A stretch of DNA of 58,185 nt, taken from a bacterium (GTDB lineage Bacteria > BMS3Abin14). Numbering within the stretch: the first letter of the stretch is position 1; the number at the start of each line of letters is the position of its first letter. The translations under genes and the position numbers were made by a program. The DNA is taken from assembly GCA_020350725.1 (NCBI GenBank), contig CP070719.1:594579-652763 (forward strand). The letters run 5' to 3'. The notes beneath the pieces were generated by a model, which was given only the letters and a program-made list of their open reading frames with translations, was not told where the DNA came from and ran no database searches. Below are positions 1-8,372 of this stretch, one piece after another.

Positions 1-2
1 CT

Positions 3-74
3 GGAGATCTGATTTTTGACCAGGAGGACGATCCGGAATTGGGGAGGGTGATCTTCAAGCAGGAGACAGAATAG
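3..74 (+). CDS. C-terminal end of an unidentified protein (partial)
   Basis: The window opens inside an open frame that gives 23 sense codons and ends at TAG 72-74. The acidic tail (Q-E-D-D-P-E-L-G-R-V then K-Q-E-T-E) looks like a plausible protein end, but it is too short to assign a family. The rest of the gene lies upstream of the window. That this is coding at all is inferred from the open frame and the sharp change to non-coding sequence after the stop. Confidence 0.4.
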   Translation, partial: GDLIFDQEDDPELGRVIFKQETE

Positions 75-319
75 ATCCACTGTCAGCTGATGAGCCGTCG
101 GTGCCCGGAAGACACTGCTCCGAGGATCCCTGCCGGAATACCGGCAATCCGTCCGGCAGATGGCCCTCATACGGGTCCCCTGGAATACTGCCTTCCGGAT
201 GTTGCGGGGGCCTTCCTCCCGGACTCCGACTGCTGGCTCCTGACTATATTTTGCCCCCTATCCCACTCCCGCCAGGGGACAGGATCTGATAAAACGGCAA
301 TGAGGGGCATGGTGCCGCG

Positions 320-1054
320 CTAGCCTGTCCTGCCCACCATCGCTGCCAGCCGCACCGCATCCCGGACGGCGTTGCCCCCGATGTCGTTGTTGAAGTAGGC
401 GAAGACGTCGACCCCATCGGCCAGCCACGCAGCGATCCTGTCCGCCCACCCCCTGACCCCTGATTCACCGTACTGACCGTGATAGCGTCCGCTCGGCCCG
501 TGGAAGCGCAGGTAGGTCCAGCGGGTGGTGAGGATGCAGGGCATTTGCATCCTCGCGTAGTCGTGCAGGCAGAGGGACAGGCCTGACTCGGACATGCGTT
601 CGAAGACCCCTTCTGAGAACCAGGACGGGTGTCTGAACTCCAGGGCGCACCGATACCCTGCCGGAAGAAGTGCCGAAAATCCGGCAAGGAGGCCATGGTC
701 GGCTTTGAGCTGTGGGGGGAGCTGAAACAGGATCGGCCCCAGTTTTTCCCCCAGGAGGGCCACTCTGGAGAAAAACAGCGCCGCCGCCTCCTCCACTCCT
801 GCCAGCCTCTTGACGTGGGTGATGAACCGGCTCCCCTTGACGGCGAAGGTGAAGCCGGGTGGCGTCCGGCTCCGCCATCCTTCCACGGTTGACTCGGTGG
901 GCAACCGGTAGAAAGTGGCATTGACCTCCACGGTGGGGAAGGTCTCACAGTAGACCTCCAGCCACCGTCGCTGGGGTACTCCCTCCGGATAGAGAACACC
1001 CCGCCAATGGGGATAGGTGAAACCGGAGGTGCCGATCCAGACCTTCCCGGACAT
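320..1054 (-). CDS. DUF72 family protein (YecE-like)
   Basis: The N-terminus reads WIGTSGFTYPHWRGVLYP, the hallmark of the DUF72/YecE family, and the conserved EVNATFYRLP segment follows. These are TIM-barrel-like proteins of uncertain function. The later part contains the family's typical CALEFRHPSW and YLRFHGP segments. I chose ATG 1054 because an AGGGGG stretch sits about 5 nt upstream; an in-frame ATG at 1075 would add seven residues but has no ribosome binding site. The length of about 244 residues is normal for the family. It is followed on the same strand by nothing in this window, and no partner gene suggests a role. Confidence 0.85.
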   Translation of the reverse strand: MSGKVWIGTSGFTYPHWRGVLYPEGVPQRRWLEVYCETFPTVEVNATFYRLPTESTVEGWRSRTPPGFTFAVKGSRFITHVKRLAGVEEAAALFFSRVALLGEKLGPILFQLPPQLKADHGLLAGFSALLPAGYRCALEFRHPSWFSEGVFERMSESGLSLCLHDYARMQMPCILTTRWTYLRFHGPSGRYHGQYGESGVRGWADRIAAWLADGVDVFAYFNNDIGGNAVRDAVRLAAMVGRTG

Positions 1055-1136
1055 TCCCGCCCCCTTTGACTTCATTTTAACACCGGGGGGGCGGAGGGAT
1101 GTTTGTATTGGGGAGAGGGGAAAAGCAGAGGAGTCC

Positions 1137-1203
1137 TAAGTGCTCAGTTCTAAGTGATAAGTAACAGCTCTTTTGCTTATCACTTATCTCTTATCTCTCA
1201 GAA
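1137..1203. repeat. Period-7 degenerate repeat with internal hairpin
   Basis: Units resembling TAAGTGA/CTTATCT recur every 7 nt. The block also folds on itself: TAAGTGATAAG at 1151-1161 is complementary to CTTATCACTTA at 1175-1185. The 13-mer TAAGTAACAGCTC (1158-1170) occurs in inverted form at 32991-33003, so the same module is dispersed in the genome. Confidence 0.7.
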
Positions 1204-1229
1204 CTGTTTTCCCTTTTCCCTTCAAACCG

Positions 1230-1871
1230 CTACAGACCAATTTTCGGACACATCCCCGCCACCGGACACTCATTGCACTTCGCCTTTCTCGCCGTACACT
1301 TGTCCCTGCCCAGGTAGATGACCAGATTGGAGAAAGGGGTCCATCGATCGTCCGGCATCAGCCGGGCCAGATCGCCCTCGATCCTGTCCGGGTCGATGTT
1401 CTCCGTAAGCCCCATGCGGGCGGCCACCCTTTTGACGTGGGTATCCACCACGACTCCCGGGATCCCCTCGGCGTTGCCCAGCACCATGTTGGCCGTCTTG
1501 CGCCCGACACCAGGCAGCTTGACCATCTCTTCCAGGGAAAGGGGCACCTCGCCGGAGTGATGCCGGACAAGGACCTCGCAGCACGTCTTGATGGACTTTG
1601 CCTTCTGGCGGAAAAAGCCGGTGGGATGGACCGCCTCCTCGAGGTCCACCAGGGACGCCGAGGCGAAGGCGGCCGCATCGGGGTATCGTTCGAACAGCCC
1701 CGGGGTGACCCTGTTGACCCTCTCATCGGTACACTGTGCCGACAGGATGGTGGCGACAAGCAGCTGGAAGATGTTCTGAAAGTGGAGGGCGGTCGTCTCC
1801 GGGTACCGACCCGACAGGACCTGATCGATCTCGGCAACGCGCTTTTTCCTGGCTGCAACGGTCTCTTTCAA
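1230..1871 (-). CDS. nth: Endonuclease III
   Basis: This is the base-excision-repair glycosylase/AP lyase that removes oxidised pyrimidines. The helix-hairpin-helix LPGVGRKTA holds the catalytic lysine (residue 125 with the start used here), and VDTHV holds the catalytic aspartate (143). A C-x6-C-x2-C-x5-C set near the C-terminus (192, 199, 202, 208) binds the 4Fe-4S cluster. I start at TTG 1871 because GGAGG lies 5 nt upstream and the resulting N-terminus aligns with the E. coli enzyme. A longer frame from TTG 1910 would add 13 residues encoded by an intergenic heptamer repeat, which is unlikely to be real protein. The length of 213 residues is normal. Confidence 0.93.
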   Translation of the reverse strand: MKETVAARKKRVAEIDQVLSGRYPETTALHFQNIFQLLVATILSAQCTDERVNRVTPGLFERYPDAAAFASASLVDLEEAVHPTGFFRQKAKSIKTCCEVLVRHHSGEVPLSLEEMVKLPGVGRKTANMVLGNAEGIPGVVVDTHVKRVAARMGLTENIDPDRIEGDLARLMPDDRWTPFSNLVIYLGRDKCTARKAKCNECPVAGMCPKIGL

Positions 1872-1890
1872 AACGTCCTCCGGTTGCTTA

Positions 1891-1917
1891 AACCAAAATC
1901 CAAAGTCCAAAATCCCA
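1891..1917. repeat. Heptamer repeat AATCCAA/AGTCCAA at the nth start
   Basis: AATCCAA, AGTCCAA and AATCCCA units run in tandem. They stay open in the nth frame and so create a spurious upstream extension of nth. The reverse complement (GGACTTTGGATTTTGGATT type) is the unit seen at 33233-33252 and 58048-58068. Confidence 0.75.
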
Positions 1918-1970
1918 GGTACGTTTTTGCCTCTCTTCTCGATGCTGTTTCCGGTGCCTCCCGAGTCAGG

Positions 1971-2042
1971 CCTTTAACCCTTAACCTTTCCCCTTTCCCC
2001 TTTAACCTTTCCCCTTTCCCCTGCCCGTCTTCCTTTTCCCCC
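1971..2042. repeat. Heptamer repeat TTTCCCC/TTTAACC entering the polX 3' end
   Basis: About ten units of TTTAACC, TTTCCCC and variants run in tandem at a period of 7. The last part lies inside polX and encodes its glycine/lysine/arginine tail (G-K-R-K-T-G-R-G-K-G-K-G), so the polX stop codon falls inside the repeat. Confidence 0.8.
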
Positions 2043-3741
2043 TGAAATACGCCATTAATTCAGAGGCGGGCAAACAGTTCAGAACATCCTCCTTCTCCAG
2101 CCACCCCTTCCTGGCCGTATTGACTCCGGTGAAGGTGAAGATCAGGTCCTCCGTCCCGTGGGCGTCCGGACAGATGGCGATCTTCAGGCCCAGTGCCTTC
2201 GCCCGGGGCATCAGCCGCCAGTCCAGGTCCAGGCGGTAGGGATGGGAGTTGAGTTCAACGGCCTTGTCGTTCGCCGCCGCACACTCGAGGACCACCTCCA
2301 TGTCAACCGCATATGGCTCCCGGGTCAGGAGCAGCCTGCCCGTGGGATGGCCCAGGATGTCCAGATAAGGATTGCTGAGGGCCGAACAGATGCGGTCCGT
2401 CATCTCCCTCTCCGGCATGGTGAAGTTGGAGTGGACGGACCCGATGACGAAATCGAAGGATGCCAGGATGTCATCCGGATAGTCCAGTGAGCCGTCGGGG
2501 AGGATGTCGGCCTCGATCCCCTTGAGGACCAGGAAATCCTCCAGATTGCTGTTCAGCCTGTCGATGCGGGCCCACTCCGTCTTTACCCGGTCGGGCTCGA
2601 GGCCCCTGGCGTATCTGGCCGACCGGGAATGCTCGGTAACGCCGATATAGGTAAGACCGAGGTTTCGGGCTGCTTCCACCATTTCCTCCAGGGTGGACGA
2701 TCCGTCGCTGGCGATCGTGTGAACGTGCAGTGCACCCTCAATGTCTTCCGGCTCGACGAGGTCCGGCAATTCAGAGATCTCGGCGGCCTCGATCTCGCCC
2801 ATGGCCTCGCGCAGTTCTGGAGGGATGAAGGCGAGACCGAGGTTTCTGTATATGTCCCCCTCCTCCGCACAGGGGATGTTGCGTTCCCCTTTGAAAAGCC
2901 CGTACTCGTTGGACTTCAGGCCTCTGGAGGCGGCCCGCCCGCGCAGTTCGATATTGTGATCCTTGCTGCCGGTGAAGTGCTGGAGGGCGTAGGGGAATGA
3001 CTCATCGGGGACCACTCGGAGGTCCAGGTTCACTCCGGATGAAAGGTGAGCCGTCAACTTGGTCCCACCCCGGGATGTGACCTCCTCCACCAGCGGGTGG
3101 GAGGCCACGGCGTCCATGAGGGCCTCGGCGTCTCCGGAGGCAACGAGGTCCATGTCCTTGACCACTTCCTTTTGCCGGCGCAGGCTCCCCGCAACACTTA
3201 ATCGGATGACCCCCTTGACACTGCGCAGGGCCCGGACGACCTCGTCGGCCTCCCTCTGGACGTTGAGGGCGAGATACCGCCCGGCGTACGCCGTCAGACC
3301 CCTGATCCCCTTCAGGATGTTCTCCTGTGTTTTGGCCCCGAAACCGGGCAGGTCAAGGAGGCGGTTTTCCCGGCAGGCGTACTCAAGCTCCCCCACCGAC
3401 GTGATTTCCAGCTCGCCCATGAGGACCCTGATCTTCTTGGGACCGAGACCGGGGATCCGGAGCATCTCCAGGACGCCGGCCGGGAACCGGGACCGCAGTT
3501 CCTTCAGGAAGGGGGGTTCCTCGGACTCGAGGAGCTCGGCGATGTGCTCGGCGATGTTCGGCCCGATGCCCTTGACGTTCCTGATCGACCCGTCCGCCAC
3601 CGCTTCGGCCAGATCGGCCGGCAGGCTGCGGATGGTCCTGGCCGCATTCTGGTAGGCCCTGATCCGGAACGGGTTGTCACCCGAAAGCTCCATGAGGGTG
3701 GCGGCCTCTTCAAGGGCGTCGGCTACGGCTCTCTTGTCCAT
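2002..3741 (-). CDS. polX: DNA polymerase X family protein with PHP domain
   Basis: This is a bacterial family X repair polymerase fused to a PHP phosphoesterase domain. Residues 1-150 hold two helix-hairpin-helix stretches (KGIGPNIAEHI near 57-67, IPGLGPKKI near 96-104). The nucleotidyltransferase core starts at GSLRR (185-189), with metal-binding aspartates in KDMDLV (196, 198) and VNLDLRV (240). The PHP domain begins at LHVHTIASDG (about 338-347), with EH at 370-371, and is expected to give 3'-5' exonuclease or phosphatase activity. The length of 579 residues matches the family. The final dozen residues are encoded by an intergenic heptamer repeat that has run into the gene. It ends 130 nt before the nth start and may share its transcript. 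Confidence 0.93.
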   Translation of the reverse strand: MDKRAVADALEEAATLMELSGDNPFRIRAYQNAARTIRSLPADLAEAVADGSIRNVKGIGPNIAEHIAELLESEEPPFLKELRSRFPAGVLEMLRIPGLGPKKIRVLMGELEITSVGELEYACRENRLLDLPGFGAKTQENILKGIRGLTAYAGRYLALNVQREADEVVRALRSVKGVIRLSVAGSLRRQKEVVKDMDLVASGDAEALMDAVASHPLVEEVTSRGGTKLTAHLSSGVNLDLRVVPDESFPYALQHFTGSKDHNIELRGRAASRGLKSNEYGLFKGERNIPCAEEGDIYRNLGLAFIPPELREAMGEIEAAEISELPDLVEPEDIEGALHVHTIASDGSSTLEEMVEAARNLGLTYIGVTEHSRSARYARGLEPDRVKTEWARIDRLNSNLEDFLVLKGIEADILPDGSLDYPDDILASFDFVIGSVHSNFTMPEREMTDRICSALSNPYLDILGHPTGRLLLTREPYAVDMEVVLECAAANDKAVELNSHPYRLDLDWRLMPRAKALGLKIAICPDAHGTEDLIFTFTGVNTARKGWLEKEDVLNCLPASELMAYFRGKRKTGRGKGKG

Positions 3742-3896
3742 GAGGAAAAGGTAGCAGAAATCAGGGACAAGTACTAAGGACTATGTCATGGCTCCCTTTG
3801 TGCCGGGCGTTATTCTGTCAGTTTTCCGGGAGGGGCCGCTGTGCTATATTTCTATCTGCCCGGGGTCTTCACGACCCGGTGATGAGGAGACGTCAG

Positions 3897-4373
3897 ATGT
3901 CACGGGACAACCTCTCATTCATGAAGGATCTTCTTCAGGCCCTCAGGGTCAACGAGGAGGCCATGGGCCGCTTCTACCTGGCCTGCTCGGAGGCATGGCC
4001 GGACGAGAGTTCCCTGTGGATGCAGCTGGCTCTGGAGGAAGAACAGCACGAGAATATCATCGACCAGCTGCTCACGATCGTCGAGGCGAACCCGGATCGG
4101 TTCAGCCTGGGGAGGCCCTTTGAGATCTCGGCGATTCAGACCTACACCCTCGCCATCGGCGAGATGACAGGCGATATCCGGAAGGGTTCCCTGTCCCTCC
4201 GGGAAGCGTTGTCCTTTGCGAAGGACATGGAGGAATCCTTTATTGAATCGCGCTACTTCGAGGCCGTACGGAGCGACAGCCGAAAGTTCCTTGACCTCGC
4301 CGGCAAGATCGCCTTCGACACGGACCGCCATCGCAAGCGATTGATCCAACGGATCGAAAGGCAATCAGGCTGA
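3897..4373 (+). CDS. Ferritin-like (rubrerythrin-type) protein
   Basis: A roughly 158-residue, all-helical protein carries spaced acidic and histidine residues typical of ferritin-like four-helix bundles: ALEEEQHENII in the first half, then DMEESFIESRYFE and FDTDRHRKRLI. Such proteins bind a di-iron centre and act in iron or peroxide handling. I chose ATG 3897 because GAGGAGA lies 7 nt upstream; the frame extends 38 codons further up but that part has no family resemblance. The assignment to the ferritin-like superfamily rests on the pattern of glutamates and histidines, not on a full set of identified ligands. It heads the GTPase-ZnuABC group. Confidence 0.65.
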   Translation: MSRDNLSFMKDLLQALRVNEEAMGRFYLACSEAWPDESSLWMQLALEEEQHENIIDQLLTIVEANPDRFSLGRPFEISAIQTYTLAIGEMTGDIRKGSLSLREALSFAKDMEESFIESRYFEAVRSDSRKFLDLAGKIAFDTDRHRKRLIQRIERQSG

Positions 4374-4567
4374 AATCAAGGGATGGGGGAAACCCTTCGC
4401 TGACTCAAGGGTGGAAGGGAACGAACCAGGCTCAGCGACACGGGGATGGGAAGGCCGGACGGTATTTCATTTGGACGCATCATGGATCACCGGTCCCTGA
4501 GCCAATTTTTGTTCTTTCTGTCGGACAACCCGAAATGTGAAGCCTGAAACCTGAGACTTTATTCGAG

Positions 4568-5566
4568 ATGTCGTCAGCCAACCTCCCCGCTCAATACCTG
4601 GAAGCCGAAGAGGAGTTCCGGCGGGCCGACACGGCCGAGGCCAAACTCGAGGCTCTGAGAAAGATGCTGGCTCTGATCCCCAAGCACAAGGGGACGGAGA
4701 AGATCCAGGGCGATATCAAGAAAAGGATAGCCAAGTGGAAGAATCAGGCCGAAGCCGCCAGGAAGAAAGGGGCGAAAAGGGCCGATCCTTCCCATGTTCC
4801 CCGGGAGGGCGCCGCCCAGGTTGCCCTGATCGGTCCGGTCAATTCCGGCAAATCCTCTCTCCTGGCGGCGCTGACCAACTCCCTGCCCGCCATCGGCGAC
4901 TACCCCTTTACCACCCGCATGCCGCAACCGGGCATGCTCTTCCATCAGGGCATACCCATCCAGCTGGTCGACACCCCAGCCCTCGACCCGGCCGTCACCG
5001 AAAAATGGATCGGCTCTCTCATCCGCAACACGGATATGGCCGTCATGGTCCTTGACCTGGCCCGCGATGACCTCCTCGAGCAGTGGGAAGCGGTCCACAC
5101 AACTCTCGACTCCCTGAGAATAAGACTGGAGCCGCCCGGTTCGGAAAAGAGGTTCACAGGCGACGGGTGGGCTATCATTCCGACTCTTTACCTGGGCAAC
5201 AAGTGCAGGATGGAGGCCGCAAAGGACCGGTTGGAGGTTCTGGCGGACCTCTATCAGGATCTTCCCGAGATCCATCCGGTATCGGTGCGGACCGGATCCG
5301 GTCTTGAGGGGTTCAAGGATCTTCTCAAGGGTTCCATGGGTCTCATTCGGGTCTTCTCCAAGCCGCCCGGCAAAGAGGTCGATCTCGACCAGCCTTTCGT
5401 TCTCAGGGAGGGTGCGACGGTGGCCGACCTTGCCTCGATGGTCCACAAGGACATCGGCAGGATGCTGAAATTCGCCAGGGTGTGGGGGACGGAGGTCTTC
5501 GACGGCCAGAAGGTGGCCAGGGATTACGTCCTGCTGGACGGAGATGTGGTGGAGCTCAATACATGA
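4568..5566 (+). CDS. Obg/DRG-type GTPase with C-terminal TGS domain
   Basis: The protein begins with a basic helical region (residues 1-75), followed by a GTPase domain with P-loop GPVNSGKSSLL, switch I around GDYPFTTRMPQPG, DTPA as the G3 motif, and GNKC in place of the usual NKxD. The last 65 residues (PFVLREGATVADLASMVHKDI to the end) form a TGS domain, as in DRG GTPases, which act around ribosomes. The length of 332 residues suits the DRG group. Its stop overlaps the next start (ATGA at 5563-5566), so it is translationally coupled to the ZnuA-like gene, an unusual partner. Function beyond GTP binding is not predictable. Confidence 0.85.
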   Translation: MSSANLPAQYLEAEEEFRRADTAEAKLEALRKMLALIPKHKGTEKIQGDIKKRIAKWKNQAEAARKKGAKRADPSHVPREGAAQVALIGPVNSGKSSLLAALTNSLPAIGDYPFTTRMPQPGMLFHQGIPIQLVDTPALDPAVTEKWIGSLIRNTDMAVMVLDLARDDLLEQWEAVHTTLDSLRIRLEPPGSEKRFTGDGWAIIPTLYLGNKCRMEAAKDRLEVLADLYQDLPEIHPVSVRTGSGLEGFKDLLKGSMGLIRVFSKPPGKEVDLDQPFVLREGATVADLASMVHKDIGRMLKFARVWGTEVFDGQKVARDYVLLDGDVVELNT

Positions 5567-6549
5567 GCAGGGCGCAGGGCCAGGGACGGGGGGCGAAGAG
5601 GAAAAGAAGATCTGCCCTTTCCCTTGTCCCCTTTCTCCTTTCGCCTTCGCATCTTATAACGCTGGCTGTTATCCTCCTGTTGCCGGTTGACGCCCCGGCT
5701 GATCGCATGACCGCAGTCGCCTCCATCTTCCCCCTCTACGAGTTCGCAGTTCAGGTAGGCGGTGATAAGCTGGAAGCGGCTATCCTCATCCCTCCCGGGT
5801 CAGAGCCCCACACATGGGACCCCAGGCCGTCGGACATCGTCCGCCTGGGGAGTGCCGACATCTTTATCTACGTCGGAGACCGTATGGAACCCTGGGCGGC
5901 GGAGCTCCTCCGTTCCCTTGGGGACCGGATGCCCGCGGTCCTGAGGATGGACACGATCCCGACCTCCAGGTCCCCGGCTCAATCGGAAAGGGGAAAACCC
6001 CGGGAGGAAGGTGGGATCGCCCTGGATCCCCACATCTGGCTGGACTTTGGCAAGTCCGTGGAGTTCGTCGGGAAGATCGCGGACACCCTCTCGAAACTGG
6101 ACCCGTCCAACGCCTCCCACTACCGGGCCGGAGCACAGGATTATTCCAGGGTACTGGAGGACCTGGACCGTCGATTCGCCCGGGGTCTGGCATCCTGCCG
6201 GAGGCGGATCTTTGTAACGGGGGGACACGGGGCCTTCGGTCACCTGGCGGCCCGATATGGCCTCACCCAGCTGCCCATCTACGGCCTCAGCCCCGATTCG
6301 GAGCCCAGCCCCCGGTACATCTCTGATATTATAAGGACCATGAGTCAGGAAGGGATCAAGGTGTTATACTTCGAGGAGTTGATCTCTCCTCGCCTGGCGG
6401 AGGTCATCGCAAGGGAGACGGGAGCCCGGTCCCTGGTCCTTCACCCCGGCGGCAACCTGACGGGCCGGCAGTGGAGGGAGGGCGTGACGTTCGTCTCCCT
6501 GATGGAGCGGAATCTGGAGAACCTGAGGGAGGGTCTTGAATGTGAGTGA
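5563..6549 (+). CDS. znuA: Zinc/manganese ABC transporter substrate-binding protein
   Basis: This is the periplasmic metal-capture component of a ZnuABC-type importer. The mature part starts near DRMTAVASIFPLYEF. Candidate metal ligands are the histidines of PPGSEPHTW, DPHIWLDF and GGHGAFGHLA, with a late acidic residue in FEELISP. The short loop between them lacks the long His-rich stretch of some ZnuA proteins. The N-terminus (about residues 1-45) is a basic region then hydrophobic segments, ending APAD, and serves as the signal peptide. The first 30 codons coincide with a period-7 repeat (5571-5655). The start ATG 5563 overlaps the GTPase stop. Confidence 0.9.
   Translation: MSRAQGQGRGAKRKRRSALSLVPFLLSPSHLITLAVILLLPVDAPADRMTAVASIFPLYEFAVQVGGDKLEAAILIPPGSEPHTWDPRPSDIVRLGSADIFIYVGDRMEPWAAELLRSLGDRMPAVLRMDTIPTSRSPAQSERGKPREEGGIALDPHIWLDFGKSVEFVGKIADTLSKLDPSNASHYRAGAQDYSRVLEDLDRRFARGLASCRRRIFVTGGHGAFGHLAARYGLTQLPIYGLSPDSEPSPRYISDIIRTMSQEGIKVLYFEELISPRLAEVIARETGARSLVLHPGGNLTGRQWREGVTFVSLMERNLENLREGLECE
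5571..5655. repeat. Period-7 repeat inside the znuA signal-peptide region
   Basis: Two runs are visible: CAGGGCG/CAGGGCC/AGGGACG, then GCCCTTT/CCCTTGT/CCCCTTT/CTCCTTT/CGCCTTC at a spacing of 7. The block lies wholly inside coding sequence and encodes the basic residues and part of the first hydrophobic stretch of the ZnuA leader. Confidence 0.65.
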
Positions 6550-7297
6550 GCCCGATGTCCTCTTCGACATCGACAACCTGTCCTTCGGTTACGGGGGAGA
6601 GCGGATCCTCGAGGAGATCACTTTCCGGGTCACGAGGGGGGATTTCCTCGCCATCATCGGGCCGAACGGATCCGGCAAAACGACTCTGATCAGAATGATG
6701 CTTGGCCTGGGTCGTCCCGACTCCGGTTCCATACGTATCATGGGTGAATCGGTGGAGAGCTTCAGGAGCTGGGATCTGATCGGATATGTCCCACAGCGTG
6801 CCACGGAACTCGATCCCCTTTTCCCTGCATCCGTGCGCGAGGTCGTCGCCATGGGTCTCCTGCCTCACAAGAGATGGCCCCGTTTCCTCGTTCCATCGGA
6901 CGAGGGGGTGATCGACGAAGCCCTGGAGATGGTGGACATGGTCGCCTATAAGGAAAGGCGGATCTGGGCCCTCTCGGGGGGACAGCAGCAGAGGGTGTTC
7001 ATCGCCAGGGCCCTGGCATCCAAACCCGAGGTCCTGGTCCTGGACGAACCAACGGCCGGTGTGGACGCCGACGCCCAGGAACGTTTTTACAACACCCTGG
7101 AGACTATCAACCGGATGCGTGGGGTCACCCTGATCCTGGTGACCCATGATATCGGGGTCATCACGAAACACGTCAATAAGGTGGCGTGTCTGAACCAGAG
7201 ACTGATCTTTCACGGCAGCCACCAGGACTTCTGCGATTCGGAGCAGGCTATCACCCTGTTCGGTCCCGATCATCACCTCATCTGCCACAGACACTAG
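6542..7297 (+). CDS. znuC: Metal ABC transporter ATP-binding protein
   Basis: This is the cytoplasmic ATPase of the ZnuABC-type importer. Walker A reads GPNGSGKTTL, the Q-loop lies near GYVPQRA, the signature is LSGGQQQR, Walker B is VLVLDEPT, and the switch histidine is in VTHDIG. The length of about 251 residues is normal. I prefer GTG 6542, which sits 9-10 nt after GGAGG at 6528-6532; TTG 6536 would add two residues with poor spacing. It overlaps the end of znuA by 8 nt, so the two are coupled. The permease follows after a 220-nt gap, which is unusual for this operon type. Confidence 0.93.
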   Translation: MSEPDVLFDIDNLSFGYGGERILEEITFRVTRGDFLAIIGPNGSGKTTLIRMMLGLGRPDSGSIRIMGESVESFRSWDLIGYVPQRATELDPLFPASVREVVAMGLLPHKRWPRFLVPSDEGVIDEALEMVDMVAYKERRIWALSGGQQQRVFIARALASKPEVLVLDEPTAGVDADAQERFYNTLETINRMRGVTLILVTHDIGVITKHVNKVACLNQRLIFHGSHQDFCDSEQAITLFGPDHHLICHRH

Positions 7298-7517
7298 GGG
7301 AGGGACGGGATGAGAGCAGTGGAGATTGGAACATAGGACACTGATGCGTTAGAGATGAGAACATTGAAGATAAGACCATCGAGGGATCGGAAGGGAGAAC
7401 ACGGAATGAAAATACCTCCGGGTGTCACATTCTGTTGTGCTGGTTTTTTCCTCTTCCCATTTCTAACATCCAACTTCTGATTTCCATCGACTTATTTTTC
7501 ACCGGCCGGCGTCAGTT

Positions 7518-8327
7518 ATGGAGATCCTACAGTTCCCATTCATGCAGAGGGCGTTGGCGGCGGGGCTGCTCATCGCTGTCACCTGTTCCCTCCTCGGCGT
7601 CTTCCTGGTCCTCAGGAGAGAGGCCATGGCGGGCCACGGTCTGGCCCACGTCACTTTCGGCGGGGTTGCCCTTGGTCTCCTGATCTCGGTGGCCCCTGTA
7701 TGGTCGGCCCTTGGAGTGGCCATCGCCGGATCCGTGGGCCTTTTAAAACTCAAGGAAAGGGCCGGGATCCATGGGGATACGGCGATCGGCATTGTCTCCT
7801 CCGCGGGCTTCGCTCTCGGCATCGTCATCGCCAGCATGTCAGGCAAGTTCAGCGTGGAGCTGTTCGGTTACCTGTTCGGCAACATCCTGGCCATAGGTCC
7901 TGGAGAGGTCTGGGTCTCTGCCCTCCTGGCCGCTGTGGTCCTCGCATCGGTGACCCTGAACTACCACGACCTTGTCACCATTACCTTCGATCATGAGATG
8001 GCCAGGGCTTCCGGAATCAACGTAGGCAGGCTGGATATGCTCCTGGCCGTCCTGACTGCAGTGACCGTGGTCCTGGCCATGAAGGTTGTCGGCCTCCTCC
8101 TGGTGGCCGCCCTCCTCGTCATCCCGGCGGCGACGGGCCTGATCGCAGCCGCAAGCTTTCTCAGGGCTATGGTCCTCTCCGGTCTGTCGGGGGGGCTCTC
8201 CGTCCTGGGAGGTCTTGTCTTCTCCTACTATCTGGATCTCCCGGCCTCCGGCGCCATCGTCCTGACGGCCACCTTTCTCTTCCTGGCCTCCTTCAGTCTC
8301 AAGGGTCCAACCGGAAGGCGGCCATGA
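7518..8327 (+). CDS. znuB: Metal ABC transporter permease
   Basis: This is a polytopic inner-membrane protein of the ABC-3 (ZnuB/MntB) family with about eight predicted hydrophobic helices. Family landmarks include FLVLRREAMAGHGLAHVTFGGVALG near the N-terminus and the late LLLVAALLVIPAATG. The length of 269 residues is typical. It completes the ZnuABC set, but 220 nt separate it from znuC; that gap contains no gene and no clear terminator. ATG 7518 lacks a strong ribosome binding site. Specificity for zinc rather than manganese or iron cannot be settled from sequence. Confidence 0.92.
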   Translation: MEILQFPFMQRALAAGLLIAVTCSLLGVFLVLRREAMAGHGLAHVTFGGVALGLLISVAPVWSALGVAIAGSVGLLKLKERAGIHGDTAIGIVSSAGFALGIVIASMSGKFSVELFGYLFGNILAIGPGEVWVSALLAAVVLASVTLNYHDLVTITFDHEMARASGINVGRLDMLLAVLTAVTVVLAMKVVGLLLVAALLVIPAATGLIAAASFLRAMVLSGLSGGLSVLGGLVFSYYLDLPASGAIVLTATFLFLASFSLKGPTGRRP

Positions 8328-8372
8328 AGCGAAACGTTGACCTGGACGCCCCGATATGGTGAGATTTGCCCT

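Noticed and set aside
4574-5446. Long open frame on the minus strand opposite the GTPase gene
   Set aside because: It mirrors the codon structure of the GTPase gene, has no family resemblance, and is a shadow in high-GC DNA.
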